Below, piece after piece: positions 7,598-15,984 of a stretch of DNA of 64,000 nucleotides. The stretch lies in the NCBI GenBank assembly GCA_022651245.1, contig JALCQM010000003.1, positions 1-64,000 of the forward strand. Direction: 5' to 3'. Position 1 is the first letter of the stretch, and the number at the start of each line of letters is the position of its first letter. The DNA comes from Lactobacillus sp. GTDB lineage: Bacteria; Bacillota; Bacilli; Lactobacillales; Lactobacillaceae. Made by a program: the position numbers and the translations under genes. The notes under the pieces are model-generated. The model was given only the letters and a program-made list of their open reading frames with translations. It was not told the DNA's origin and ran no database searches.

Positions 7598-8014
7598 TTA
7601 TTCTGTTGGCTGAGCAAAATGCTTAGGGGCCTGATCATGGGCATGCGGGCCATGGCTGTGCGGGCCGTGTTCCCCATGCCTGTGCGGGCCATGCCCAAAC
7701 TTACCGTGTGGGCGACCATGATCGTCCTCGTGGTGGCAATGGCCATGATGGCAGCCGCCGTGATGATGGCCGCGGCCGCCAAGTTGTGCTTGCGCCTTGA
7801 TCTGTTTCGTTTGCTCTTTGGCGATGACAACCGCTTGGTGCCCACGAATAATGGCCGCACCAGCGGCAATTCCTGCGACCAACAAGCTGGTGTGCAACAC
7901 CGCCAACGGCACGATCAGTTCGGGTTGATCGCGGAGTGTGGTATCAAACGTCGTAATCGGCTCCGAGGCCGTATTGACTAATTTAGAAACGATCGCCTTC
8001 GTATCTTTGAACAT
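7598..8014 (-). CDS. Single-pass membrane protein with histidine-rich C-terminal tail
   Basis: 138 aa with AGGAGG before ATG 8014. Residues 1-33 are polar, one hydrophobic helix spans about 34-58 (LIVPLAVLHTSLLVAG...AAII), and a short charged stretch (KEQTKQIKAQ) follows. The last 60 residues are Gly/His/Pro-rich, with about 19 His and two Cys (GGCHHGHCHH and repeated GPH/HGE units). Such tails bind Ni2+, Zn2+, Co2+ or Cu2+ in metal chaperones and transporters, so metal binding or buffering at the membrane is a fair inference, but no known family is recognised. A P-type ATPase gene lies about 1 kb away on the other strand; a link is speculative. The low-complexity tail also gives open shadow frames in other registers, which are not genes. 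Confidence 0.75.
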   Translation of the reverse strand: MFKDTKAIVSKLVNTASEPITTFDTTLRDQPELIVPLAVLHTSLLVAGIAAGAAIIRGHQAVVIAKEQTKQIKAQAQLGGRGHHHGGCHHGHCHHEDDHGRPHGKFGHGPHRHGEHGPHSHGPHAHDQAPKHFAQPTE

Positions 8015-8053
8015 GATCTCCTCCTATCGCGCTTTTGCGCACTCGCCCTAACG

Positions 8054-8953
8054 CTAAGCTTGCGCCTGCAGCCACGCGCCTAGATGCTGAAAATAATCAT
8101 CAGGATTGTCCAACATCTGCCCGTGACCGGCATCAGGTGTGACGTGTAATGTCGCATTGGGGATCGTCTTTGCCATTCGTCTTGCCGCCGTCAGTGGCAT
8201 CGTCTCATGACCGCCGAAGGTCAAATAAGTTGGCATTGTCAACTGGTTCATCGCCGTTCGCCGGTCCCAGTCCTTCAAAGCCCCGACCATGACGAATTCA
8301 TTATCCCCCTGGAAGTAATTGTACACCGAAGTCGCCATCGTGGAAATTAAATGCCGCGGTTGCGGATCAGCTTGATGGTGGAGATAGTTTTCCCCCAATT
8401 CAGCGACCAGCGCCTGATAGTGGGGTTGGGCAAAGTCATGCTGAGCTTCCACTCGCTGCATGTAGGCGACGTCTTCAGAAGAAAACAACTGCTGTCGAAG
8501 CGCATTGATGGCCACGAGGTACTCTGCCAAGTTATCGATCATGCTCGACAAGATCAAGCCCTTGAGGTGCTGTGGGTAACGCAGCGCATACTCAATTGCC
8601 AAAACCCCGCCCCAAGATTGCCCCAGTAAGTAAAACTGCTTTAGGCCTAGCTGCTGACGCACCTCTTCGACTTCATTAACATAATAATCGATCGTCAAAA
8701 ACCGGGCACGATTCTCTGGCACCGTCCAATCCGGCTGATCCGAGAACCATGATCCTAACTGATCATATCGCGTCACTCGAACCCCATAAGGTGCCAGACG
8801 CTCGCCAAAGTTTTCAAAGACTTCATTTGTCCCTCCTGGCCCGCCATGCAACGTGAGTAACGGAATATCACCATGCCCAGTCGTTTGCGTCCACAAGTGA
8901 TAACCATTGCTCAAAGTAATGAACTGAGTGCCGGTTGCGGCATATTTCGCCAT
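8054..8953 (-). CDS. pepI: Proline iminopeptidase (S33 alpha/beta hydrolase)
   Basis: 299 aa. HGGPGG at residues 36-41 is the oxyanion-hole signature of prolyl aminopeptidases, GQSWGG at 111-116 holds the nucleophile Ser113, and a late PDAGHGQM provides the catalytic His. The size and the DQLGSWFSDQP segment match lactobacillal PepI/Pip, cytoplasmic enzymes that remove N-terminal proline from di- and oligopeptides at the end of casein or peptide utilisation. AAGGTGAG lies just before ATG 8953. It is monocistronic: divergent from the P-type ATPase and 39 bp upstream of the His-rich protein gene. Confidence 0.9.
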   Translation of the reverse strand: MAKYAATGTQFITLSNGYHLWTQTTGHGDIPLLTLHGGPGGTNEVFENFGERLAPYGVRVTRYDQLGSWFSDQPDWTVPENRARFLTIDYYVNEVEEVRQQLGLKQFYLLGQSWGGVLAIEYALRYPQHLKGLILSSMIDNLAEYLVAINALRQQLFSSEDVAYMQRVEAQHDFAQPHYQALVAELGENYLHHQADPQPRHLISTMATSVYNYFQGDNEFVMVGALKDWDRRTAMNQLTMPTYLTFGGHETMPLTAARRMAKTIPNATLHVTPDAGHGQMLDNPDDYFQHLGAWLQAQA

Positions 8954-9102
8954 ACGCTCACCTTCCTTGTCATAAGTCTATTATGCAAGTCTGCACGGCG
9001 AGCGACAAGCTTTGCGAAATTTGTCTTAACTCAGCCTTATGATGCACCACTTTTGGGCCGCAATTCGGTAGAATAGAGATAAGTCTTAAAGAAGGTGAGC
9101 AG

Positions 9103-11436
9103 ATGTCCAAAGCAACTGACCCACAAACTGGCTTGACTGCTGCCCAAGTGGCCGCACAAATCACCGTGGGGGCCAAAAATACGGCCTTAAAGCCACTAAC
9201 AGATAGTGTTCAGACGATTGTCATTCAAAATACGCTGACGCTGTTCAACTTCATCAACCTGGCCTTAGGGGTCCTGATCTTTACCACCGGTAGTTACACC
9301 AATCTCCTATTTCTCGGTGTCGCGATCGTCAACACGGCGATCGGCACGTTTCAAGAGATACGCGCCAAACGCAAACTTGACGCGATGAGTATCTTAGCTG
9401 AAACCCCAGTCACGGTGCGCCGAGATGGTCAAGAACAAGCAATCAGCCAAAGCGACCTAGTCGTCGGTGATATTTTGTTATTGCACCGTGGCGACCAAGT
9501 TCCTGTTGACGGTATCGTGGTGGCGACTATCGGGATCGAAGCAGACGAAAGCCCGCTGACTGGTGAATCTGACGCAATCAGCAAAAGCGTCGGCGAGCCC
9601 TTACTATCCGGCAGTTTTATCGTTGCGGGAACCGCGGCGATGCAAGTCACCGCGGTAGGCGAAGCCACATTTGCAGCCAAACTCGCCTTGGAAGCGAAAC
9701 AAGGCCAGGATACGCAAAGTCAATTACTCGCAACGATCAACCGTATCATCAAGATCTTAACCTATATCCTGATTCCTTTAGGGATTGCTTTGTTCGTCGT
9801 TTCGATGGTGCGCCGGGGGGCATACAACCGTGCCGTTTTAACCACTAGCGCCGCTGTGATTGGGATGATTCCCGAAGGCTTAGTTTTGCTTACCAATGTG
9901 GCATTGGCTGTTTCCGCCCGCAATTTGGCCAATAAACGTGTCCTCGTACGAGCGCTACCGGCAATCGAAGCTTTAGCACGCGTCGATACCATTTGCTTAG
10001 ATAAAACTGGCACGATCACATCAGGGCACCTGCAGATCGATCACTTACAAGCATTTGGTCCCCATACCCAAGACGCCGTCGCACAGGCGGCGGCAGCTGT
10101 TGTGTACGCCTTAAACGACGATAACGAAACAGCTATGGCAATTAAGCATGCCTACCCAGACCCCCAGACCCCGGCGCAGGCAACGGTGCCATTTTCTAGT
10201 GCGCGCAAGTGGTCTGGGGCGACATTTGCGGACCGTAGCCTGGTCATTGGTGCACCAGAGTTCGTCTTCGGCGACACTTTACCCAGTCAGGTTCAAGCAC
10301 AAATCCAAACCGCCGCTTCAGCAGGCCTACGCGTCTTAGTCGTTGCGCAAGCAGCCGCATTGACCGCAGCACTACCAGCATTAGACTTAATTGGACTCGT
10401 GTTCATCGCCGATGAACTGCGGCCAACTGCAGCAGACACCTTCCGCTTTTTCACCACGCAAGGTGTCGATTTGAAGGTCATTTCGGGAGACAATCCCGTC
10501 ACCGTCGCCAACGTGGCCAAGCAGGCCCAATTGCCGCATGCAGAGGCGTATGTGGACATGACCACCATTGCAGATGACGCGGATTATCAGCAACTCGCAT
10601 CAACTTATACCGTTTTTGGCCGCGTCACGCCAGCACAAAAAAAGCGACTCATCGCCGCTTTACAAGCACTTGGCCATACCGTCGCGATGACCGGAGACGG
10701 GGTCAACGACGTTTTGGCCTTACGCCAATCTGATTGTGCCATCGCAATGGCTTCTGGTGCCGAAGCGGCCAAAAGCATTGCCGATTTTGTCTTACTCGAT
10801 TCGAACTTTGATGCACTGAATGGTGTTTTAAACGAAGGACGCCGGGTGATCAATAACATCGAGCGTGTCGCCTCAATGTATCTCGTCAAGACGATTTTCT
10901 CAGTGATTTTGACGGCGATTTTTGTTTTCTTACCGCTCGACTACCCGATCATCCCAATCAACCTCACCCCAGTATCTGCGATCGCAGTCGCGATCCCATC
11001 ATTTTTCCTGACCCTAGAACCGAACTTCGACCGTGTCGTCGGCCAGTTTATGCAAAAAGTGATGACCATCGCCGCTCCTGGCGCTATCGCCATTGTGGGC
11101 TACACCCTCGTGTTAACTTGGGGTGAATACTTCTTTCACTGGTCGTTCAACGCCACATCGACAATGGTTGTTTTAATGATCGCGATTATTGAGTTTCACG
11201 TCTTATTCTTGGTGGCACGGCCATTCAACCGCTATAAATCGGTGATGATGGTCGCGTTATTAGTGATCCTATTCGGAATCTTCTTCATCTTCGGTAAGCC
11301 GTTCTCCTTAGCCAACCTATGGCGCTTCGACCGTTTTATCATCTACGGGCCGCTCGTTGCCTCCAGCTTACCGGTCTATGTCTTCTTACAGGAATTCCTC
11401 GGTAAGCGCATTTTGTCTAAGATCAATTGGCGTTAG
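9103..11436 (+). CDS. P-type cation-transporting ATPase (CtpE-like, probably Ca2+)
   Basis: 777 aa. It has the complete P-type machinery: TGES in the actuator domain at residues 153-156, DKTGTIT with the phosphorylated Asp300, and TGDGVND at 530-536. Membrane helices lie near 50-90, 220-265 and in a six-helix C-terminal block. The fourth-helix motif reads GMIPEGL, as in CtpE-type and SERCA-like pumps rather than the CPC/SPC heavy-metal type. There is no N-terminal metal-binding domain. This favours Ca2+ (or another divalent cation) efflux, but ion specificity is inferred. GAAGGTGAG precedes ATG 9103. The 3' end overlaps the convergent Usp gene by 14 bp. Confidence 0.88.
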   Translation: MSKATDPQTGLTAAQVAAQITVGAKNTALKPLTDSVQTIVIQNTLTLFNFINLALGVLIFTTGSYTNLLFLGVAIVNTAIGTFQEIRAKRKLDAMSILAETPVTVRRDGQEQAISQSDLVVGDILLLHRGDQVPVDGIVVATIGIEADESPLTGESDAISKSVGEPLLSGSFIVAGTAAMQVTAVGEATFAAKLALEAKQGQDTQSQLLATINRIIKILTYILIPLGIALFVVSMVRRGAYNRAVLTTSAAVIGMIPEGLVLLTNVALAVSARNLANKRVLVRALPAIEALARVDTICLDKTGTITSGHLQIDHLQAFGPHTQDAVAQAAAAVVYALNDDNETAMAIKHAYPDPQTPAQATVPFSSARKWSGATFADRSLVIGAPEFVFGDTLPSQVQAQIQTAASAGLRVLVVAQAAALTAALPALDLIGLVFIADELRPTAADTFRFFTTQGVDLKVISGDNPVTVANVAKQAQLPHAEAYVDMTTIADDADYQQLASTYTVFGRVTPAQKKRLIAALQALGHTVAMTGDGVNDVLALRQSDCAIAMASGAEAAKSIADFVLLDSNFDALNGVLNEGRRVINNIERVASMYLVKTIFSVILTAIFVFLPLDYPIIPINLTPVSAIAVAIPSFFLTLEPNFDRVVGQFMQKVMTIAAPGAIAIVGYTLVLTWGEYFFHWSFNATSTMVVLMIAIIEFHVLFLVARPFNRYKSVMMVALLVILFGIFFIFGKPFSLANLWRFDRFIIYGPLVASSLPVYVFLQEFLGKRILSKINWR

Positions 11437-11875
11437 GGTTAGCAACGATCAACACATCACAAGGTGCGTTTTCGACAACGAAACTAGCAACCGAGCCAAT
11501 AAACATGCGCGTCACCATCTTCTTGCTCGACCGGCCAATCACGACCAGACTAGTGCCATAGTCCTTGGTAGCGTCAAATGCGATCACAGAACGCGGCGAG
11601 CCAAAGCGGATATGCGGCGTCACCTTAAGCCCTTTTGCGACCAATGGCGCAACGACTTGGTCAAGGTGGTGCTTGATTTGTTGTTCCGTTTCATGTAACA
11701 ACTTCCCATCAACAGCTCCAGTTTGGCCAAAAGTCAGCGTATATTGCCGCGTATCGATCACTTGCAATAAGTCAATTCCCCATCCTTGTTCTTTTGCGAT
11801 GTTCACTGCTCGCGCCAATGCGTGATCAGCAGCTTCTGAACCATCTAAGGCGACTAAGATCCTTTGAGTTGCCAT
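11423..11875 (-). CDS. Universal stress protein, UspA family
   Basis: About 150 aa beginning MATQRILVALDGS at 11875; AGGGGAG is 6 bases upstream of this ATG, whereas the ATG at 11881 directly abuts it. One Usp domain: an N-terminal nucleotide-binding strand ILVALDGSEAAD, central VTPHIRFGSP, and C-terminal VVIGRSSKK...FIGSVASFV. The last resembles the ATP-binding G-2x-G-9x-G(S/T) signature but lacks the second Gly, so nucleotide binding may be altered. Usp proteins accumulate in stress. It converges with the P-type ATPase gene and overlaps its last 14 bp. No terminator is visible between them. Confidence 0.9.
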   Translation of the reverse strand: MATQRILVALDGSEAADHALARAVNIAKEQGWGIDLLQVIDTRQYTLTFGQTGAVDGKLLHETEQQIKHHLDQVVAPLVAKGLKVTPHIRFGSPRSVIAFDATKDYGTSLVVIGRSSKKMVTRMFIGSVASFVVENAPCDVLIVANPNAN

Positions 11876-11971
11876 CGTCATCTCCCCTTTCCTCTTAGTT
11901 GTAACACACTCCTGGCGCTAAAAGCGACCAGAAGCACAAGGCGTCACACGGCAAAAAAAGGTGACCACGCG

Positions 11972-12979
11972 TTAAAGTTTGAGTAGCGTGAGGAAAATTA
12001 GTGCTGCCACAGTTTGCAAGCAGCCAACAAGTAACCCATAACTCAAGAATTTGGTGCCTTGCTGCATAAACTTCGCAAAGTTCAATCGTAGCCCGATCGC
12101 AGCCAAGGCAATCGTCTCAAACCAACCCGAAATAGCGTGCGCACTCGTGCCGAGTACTTCCGGTAAGGTCACACTGGAATTTAGCACGCACAAAAATAAA
12201 AAGCTCAACACATACCACGGCACTGGCCATCGCCGATTATTCAACGCGGCCGCACGTAGTTGCCCACGGAACACTTTGCGCTCAAATGCCGTCACGACCA
12301 CCACTAACATGATAATCCGTGTGATCTTAAACAGCATCGCATACCGAACCGTCGCCGAACTCAGTAAACTAGCCCCTGCGACAACCTGCCCTACCGATTG
12401 TAGCGTCCCGCCGAGCAAGGCACTCTTGGCCAGTAAATCGTCACCAAATACCGCCGTTCCTAGGAATGGGAGGGTCAGCATCATCACTGTTCCTAGTAGG
12501 TTCACCAAGGTGATGATCTGACCTTTTTCTTCGTCATCTGCACCAATGGCTGGAGCGATCGCACCAATCGCACTGGAACCGCACACCGCATTACCACCAG
12601 CAAACATCAGACTCATTTTTTCCCCAAAACCGAGGTGACGGCCGATACGATAGGCCCCGAAGATGACAGTGGTCATCATTAGGCCAATATACAACAAGCC
12701 ACGCCAGCCCATCTGACCAATGGTTTGAAACGTGACGGTGAGGCCGAGTAACACGACAGAATACTCGAGTAAGCGACTCTCAGCAAACTTTGTCCCGACA
12801 TTCAAGCCCGCTTGCTTAAACCAAGTATTCCCTAAGACAATTCCTAACAAAATAGCCAAAGTCGCCCCACCTAATTGCGGCAGCAACACCCCGAGTCCCT
12901 TAGCAATGATTGCAACAAGTACGGCGAGTCCCAACCCAGGCAAAGTTGCTTTGACCTTACTGGTCGTCATGGTTTCCAT
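11972..12979 (-). CDS. YeiH/UPF0324 family membrane exporter (putative sulfate exporter)
   Basis: 335 aa with about 10 hydrophobic helices. The sequence matches the PSE/UPF0324 family: a conserved GNAVCGSSAIGAIAP segment near residues 129-143, LLGTVMMLTLP, and a C-terminal GLRLNFAKF. E. coli YeiH is regulated by a neighbouring LysR protein (YeiE), and related proteins are proposed exporters of sulfate or taurine-derived anions. Here too a LysR gene is divergent, only 116 bp away. AGGGAGG precedes ATG 12979; a minus-strand TATAAT lies at 13017-13012. Confidence 0.87.
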   Translation of the reverse strand: METMTTSKVKATLPGLGLAVLVAIIAKGLGVLLPQLGGATLAILLGIVLGNTWFKQAGLNVGTKFAESRLLEYSVVLLGLTVTFQTIGQMGWRGLLYIGLMMTTVIFGAYRIGRHLGFGEKMSLMFAGGNAVCGSSAIGAIAPAIGADDEEKGQIITLVNLLGTVMMLTLPFLGTAVFGDDLLAKSALLGGTLQSVGQVVAGASLLSSATVRYAMLFKITRIIMLVVVVTAFERKVFRGQLRAAALNNRRWPVPWYVLSFLFLCVLNSSVTLPEVLGTSAHAISGWFETIALAAIGLRLNFAKFMQQGTKFLSYGLLVGCLQTVAALIFLTLLKL

Positions 12980-13030
12980 AATGCCTCCCTAAATCAATCA
13001 AGATGCTTTAAATTATACTGGCCATTTACG

Positions 13031-13066
13031 ATCAATGGTATTGATTGCTATAATATTAGCGATCAA
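13031..13066. promoter_or_regulatory. Putative LysR operator cluster in the divergent yeiH-like/lysR spacer
   Basis: Two overlapping dyads: ATCAA-TGGTA-TTGAT (13031-13045) and TTGATTGC-N10-GCGATCAA (13041-13066, one mismatch). The second contains a TATAAT at 13049-13054 suitable as the -10 of the plus-strand lysR gene. A further ATCAATCAA lies near 12993. LysR-type regulators bind such T-N11-A dyads between divergent genes, repressing themselves and activating the partner. Confidence 0.6.
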
Positions 13067-13095
13067 AAAATTCGATAATACACGAGGATGCTTGT

Positions 13096-13905
13096 ATGAA
13101 AAACCTGGCAACATTCAAGATGGTGTATGAAACTCGCAGTTTTTCAAAGGCTGCCGCGCTACTGTTCATCTCCCAACCCACTGTATCAGCCCAGATCAAA
13201 CAACTTGAAGCCGAATTCCACACCCCCCTTTTTATTCGCAATGGTCGTGGTGAATTAGGCTTAACGACAGCGGCCACTCAACTCTATCAAGAAGCCACCA
13301 CCATCTTGACGAGCTGGGACCAACTCCACCTCAAACTAGCGACTGGTCCACAGCAGCAACGCACCCGTATCATCGCGTCACACACCTTTGCCACTTACCT
13401 TCTGCCGGCACTGCTTTCCACCCTATACACCGCATTCCCAGCAGTGACATTTTCAGTACAAATGGCAAACTCCTTCGCGGTTCAAACTGCTGTCGCTAAT
13501 CACGACGCTGACCTTGGCTTCATCGAAAAACCGTTAGCCGGTCGTGGCTTAACCCGAACACCCTTGATGACTGACCAACTTGTCCTTGCGGGTCAACAAG
13601 GGCCGTGGCTCGTACGTGAACCAGAGTCAGGTGTTGCCTACTATACGCACCGCTATTTAGCTGAACAAAATATCCAAACACCACAAGTCGAGATCGCCTC
13701 AAACGCTGTGATCGTGGCCTTATTGCACAAAGGATTTGGTCGCTCGATCATTTCCCAACGGGCATCAACGGGCTTGGCGAACACGAGTTTAGGCCAGCAG
13801 TACCTACGCCATTTCTACCTTCTGACGCGCAACGATGATGGGCCCAACAAAGCTTGTCGTCAAATGGTAATTGACTGGGCCCAAGCAGACGCGGCGCATA
13901 TCTGA
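13096..13905 (+). CDS. LysR-family transcriptional regulator (CysL/YeiE-like)
   Basis: 269 aa. The N-terminal winged helix-turn-helix spans about residues 1-58 (FSKAAALLFISQPTVSAQIKQLE, in two parts). The substrate-binding domain then spans about 88-265, somewhat short for the roughly 295-aa family norm because the C-terminal part is compact. GAGG is 8 bases before ATG 13096. Divergence from the YeiH-family gene across 116 bp containing inverted TTGAT boxes strongly suggests it controls that transporter. The effector is unknown; sulfur- or amino-acid-related ligands are usual for this neighbourhood. Confidence 0.88.
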   Translation: MKNLATFKMVYETRSFSKAAALLFISQPTVSAQIKQLEAEFHTPLFIRNGRGELGLTTAATQLYQEATTILTSWDQLHLKLATGPQQQRTRIIASHTFATYLLPALLSTLYTAFPAVTFSVQMANSFAVQTAVANHDADLGFIEKPLAGRGLTRTPLMTDQLVLAGQQGPWLVREPESGVAYYTHRYLAEQNIQTPQVEIASNAVIVALLHKGFGRSIISQRASTGLANTSLGQQYLRHFYLLTRNDDGPNKACRQMVIDWAQADAAHI

Positions 13906-13988
13906 TCAGCAACGCCAAAAACTATCCGACCATTCTCGAGAGGAACAATCGTCAAGTAATAGCTTAGCCGCCAAACTTTATCCCAAAA

Positions 13989-14037
13989 AAGCACGGCCCT
14001 CGTAAAACCGGAAATTGGTTTTACGAGGGCCGTGCTT
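13989..14037. terminator. Bidirectional terminator, 21-bp perfect stem
   Basis: Perfect 21-bp arms (13989-14009 and 14017-14037) with a 7-nt loop, preceded by an A-tract on the plus strand, which becomes a T-tract for the minus strand. It lies between convergent lysR and Mga-like genes. Confidence 0.85.
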
Positions 14038-14100
14038 ATCCGTGGTTTTTCCACAGTCTTTTTGCTTTCACGATAGCGTCAGCCGACACCGCCACTTAGC

Positions 14101-15690
14101 CTATGCGCGACGCTGTGAATCGACCGCCCCGGCCCGTTTGTGTCGCCATAGTGAAACTAAGACCGCGAACAGTTCACCAAAGCGATCAGCCGTCGCGTTT
14201 GGCGTCCATTCGAAATCGGCAACACCCGCGGGCAATGGCAATGGCAGTGAGCCACTTTGAATCACTAAGTCTGCATCAATCAAATCTGCACTGCTCGGTA
14301 ACAACTCAACAAAGGCTTGCTGCGATAACATTGCGATCAAATCAACATACTCAAGCGTTGTTTGATCCAAAACCAGCGCAACACGTACGACCCGTTGTGG
14401 GTGGAAGGCCGCCCGTAATTGTAACAGATTGCGATAATAATTTTCCGTCAAACTGTCGATACGGTCGATATACTGTTCTAGATGATCAGACAACACCACC
14501 TGTGTAATCGTTTGTCGGATCACCCGTTCATACCGTGGATCATCCGCTTGTGCACTTAGGCGACGATTGAAGGTATACGCCACATGTTGATGAAAGTCTT
14601 CACCTAACGCCAGCGTCCCACAAGTAATCGCCAGGAGGTTTACGGTCAACAACTGTTGTTGCCCTTCCGTAAGGTCTTGCGACCACTCTGGAAAACTTTG
14701 AACAAAATGTGTCACAAGCTGATACATCCCACTGGCGTAACGCCGAAAACGCTCAATCGTTGTCGCTGCATTTTGATCATTAGACACTAAGTACACGGGA
14801 GCAAAATGCATCAAGAAGAAGCCATATTCAGTTTCCCCCATCAGTTGCTGACGCGACATCGGTGGTAAAGCAAAATCTTTGAACCGTCCATGTCCCAAAG
14901 CCAAATCGAGATTAGGCAGCGGATAATCCATGATTGCTCGACTACGTTCATAAGTGAGAATATGTCCAGTTTTGATCCGCCAGTAGCAAATTGCGAGATA
15001 GTACATAGATAATTCTCGCGCCACCAAATTGGTGGGCTCACTGTCCAGTGCCGTATACAACGTGTCTACCAGACGCTCGGCCGTTTCACGGCTAAGGTGC
15101 GTAAACGGCCACTTGGCCCCAGCAGTTGCCTGCCAAAACATCATCGTCACGAATAATCGCAACCGCCGCTCATCACCATTAAAGCTTAATGTATCCGGCT
15201 GCAATTGCACGCCAAAGGTCTGCGCCAACTCCCGCATTGGTCGCAAATGCCGCGTCACGGTCATCCGAGACATTCCTAAAGACGCAACAAAATCTTCGAA
15301 TTGTTGGTATTCGCCACTCATCACGGCTTGCAGGAATCGAAAAGGATCCGTTTGCGCGATCATATGGAAGCGTAGTTGTCCTTCAGGAACCGCAAAAAGC
15401 TCTGTTAACGGGGCGTGCTTAGTTGCCACCATGCTGCCCAATACTGCCAGTAAATCATTATAAATATTGTAGATACTCCCATAATTACGCCCAGTCAGAT
15501 TTGCCACCTGACGCAGGTTCACCTCTTTGACTAAGGGCGCACCCGTCTTTTGCGCCGCTAATCGCTCATCAACTGGCGACTGAACGAGGCGTAACTGGCG
15601 AATCACGCTGTAGAGATTCAAACGATCCAACGCCGAAGAGGAGAGAAAGATGTCGCCATGTTGCTTTTGCATCAATGTCATATTTCCCAT
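14101..15690 (-). CDS. Mga-like transcriptional regulator
   Basis: 529 aa. An N-terminal helix-turn-helix (LRQVANLTGRNYGSIYNIY, about residues 60-78) is followed by a second HTH-like segment (GMSRMTVTRHLRPM, about 138-151). These are the two DNA-binding modules expected in Mga/AtxA-type regulators. A long helical PRD-like region (about 190-400) and a C-terminal alpha/beta domain resembling EIIB (about 430-520) follow. Such proteins are controlled by PTS-dependent histidine phosphorylation and often regulate surface or carbohydrate genes. No obvious target is adjacent; it lies alone between two terminators. AAAGGT abuts ATG 15690, and an internal ATG four codons later is an alternative start. 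Confidence 0.8.
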   Translation of the reverse strand: MGNMTLMQKQHGDIFLSSSALDRLNLYSVIRQLRLVQSPVDERLAAQKTGAPLVKEVNLRQVANLTGRNYGSIYNIYNDLLAVLGSMVATKHAPLTELFAVPEGQLRFHMIAQTDPFRFLQAVMSGEYQQFEDFVASLGMSRMTVTRHLRPMRELAQTFGVQLQPDTLSFNGDERRLRLFVTMMFWQATAGAKWPFTHLSRETAERLVDTLYTALDSEPTNLVARELSMYYLAICYWRIKTGHILTYERSRAIMDYPLPNLDLALGHGRFKDFALPPMSRQQLMGETEYGFFLMHFAPVYLVSNDQNAATTIERFRRYASGMYQLVTHFVQSFPEWSQDLTEGQQQLLTVNLLAITCGTLALGEDFHQHVAYTFNRRLSAQADDPRYERVIRQTITQVVLSDHLEQYIDRIDSLTENYYRNLLQLRAAFHPQRVVRVALVLDQTTLEYVDLIAMLSQQAFVELLPSSADLIDADLVIQSGSLPLPLPAGVADFEWTPNATADRFGELFAVLVSLWRHKRAGAVDSQRRA

Positions 15691-15924
15691 ACCTTTCCCT
15701 TGAACATCTCATCAATTTATATTATAAAGACAATTTTCCTGCTTTTAAGTCACGATATATAAAAATTATTCTTTTTGTTTGAACGAGAGCAATGACACTA
15801 CTGGTATTCCTTGGGTCCGTTAATTCTCTACTTGCCACACGCTAATTACCCCCACTTTACCCGTTAATATTTAATGGCGAATTCTGTCAACGCCATATTT
15901 CACTTCATCAAGAAACGCAAAAAA

Positions 15925-15959
15925 CCGCGATGAACAGGAAGGCTTCCTGTTCATCGCGG
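15925..15959 (-). terminator. Terminator of the potABCD operon
   Basis: Almost perfect palindrome with 17-bp arms around one base (15925-15941 / 15943-15959). On the minus strand it is followed by six or more T. It sits 25 bp after the potD stop. Confidence 0.85.
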
Positions 15960-15984
15960 CCGGCGAGCACAATATTAAAAAATA

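Noticed and set aside
7619-7981. 120-aa plus-strand Met/Ala/Val-rich frame opposite the His-rich gene
   Set aside because: Complement of a His-codon repeat (CAT/CAC gives ATG/GTG); a compositional artefact.
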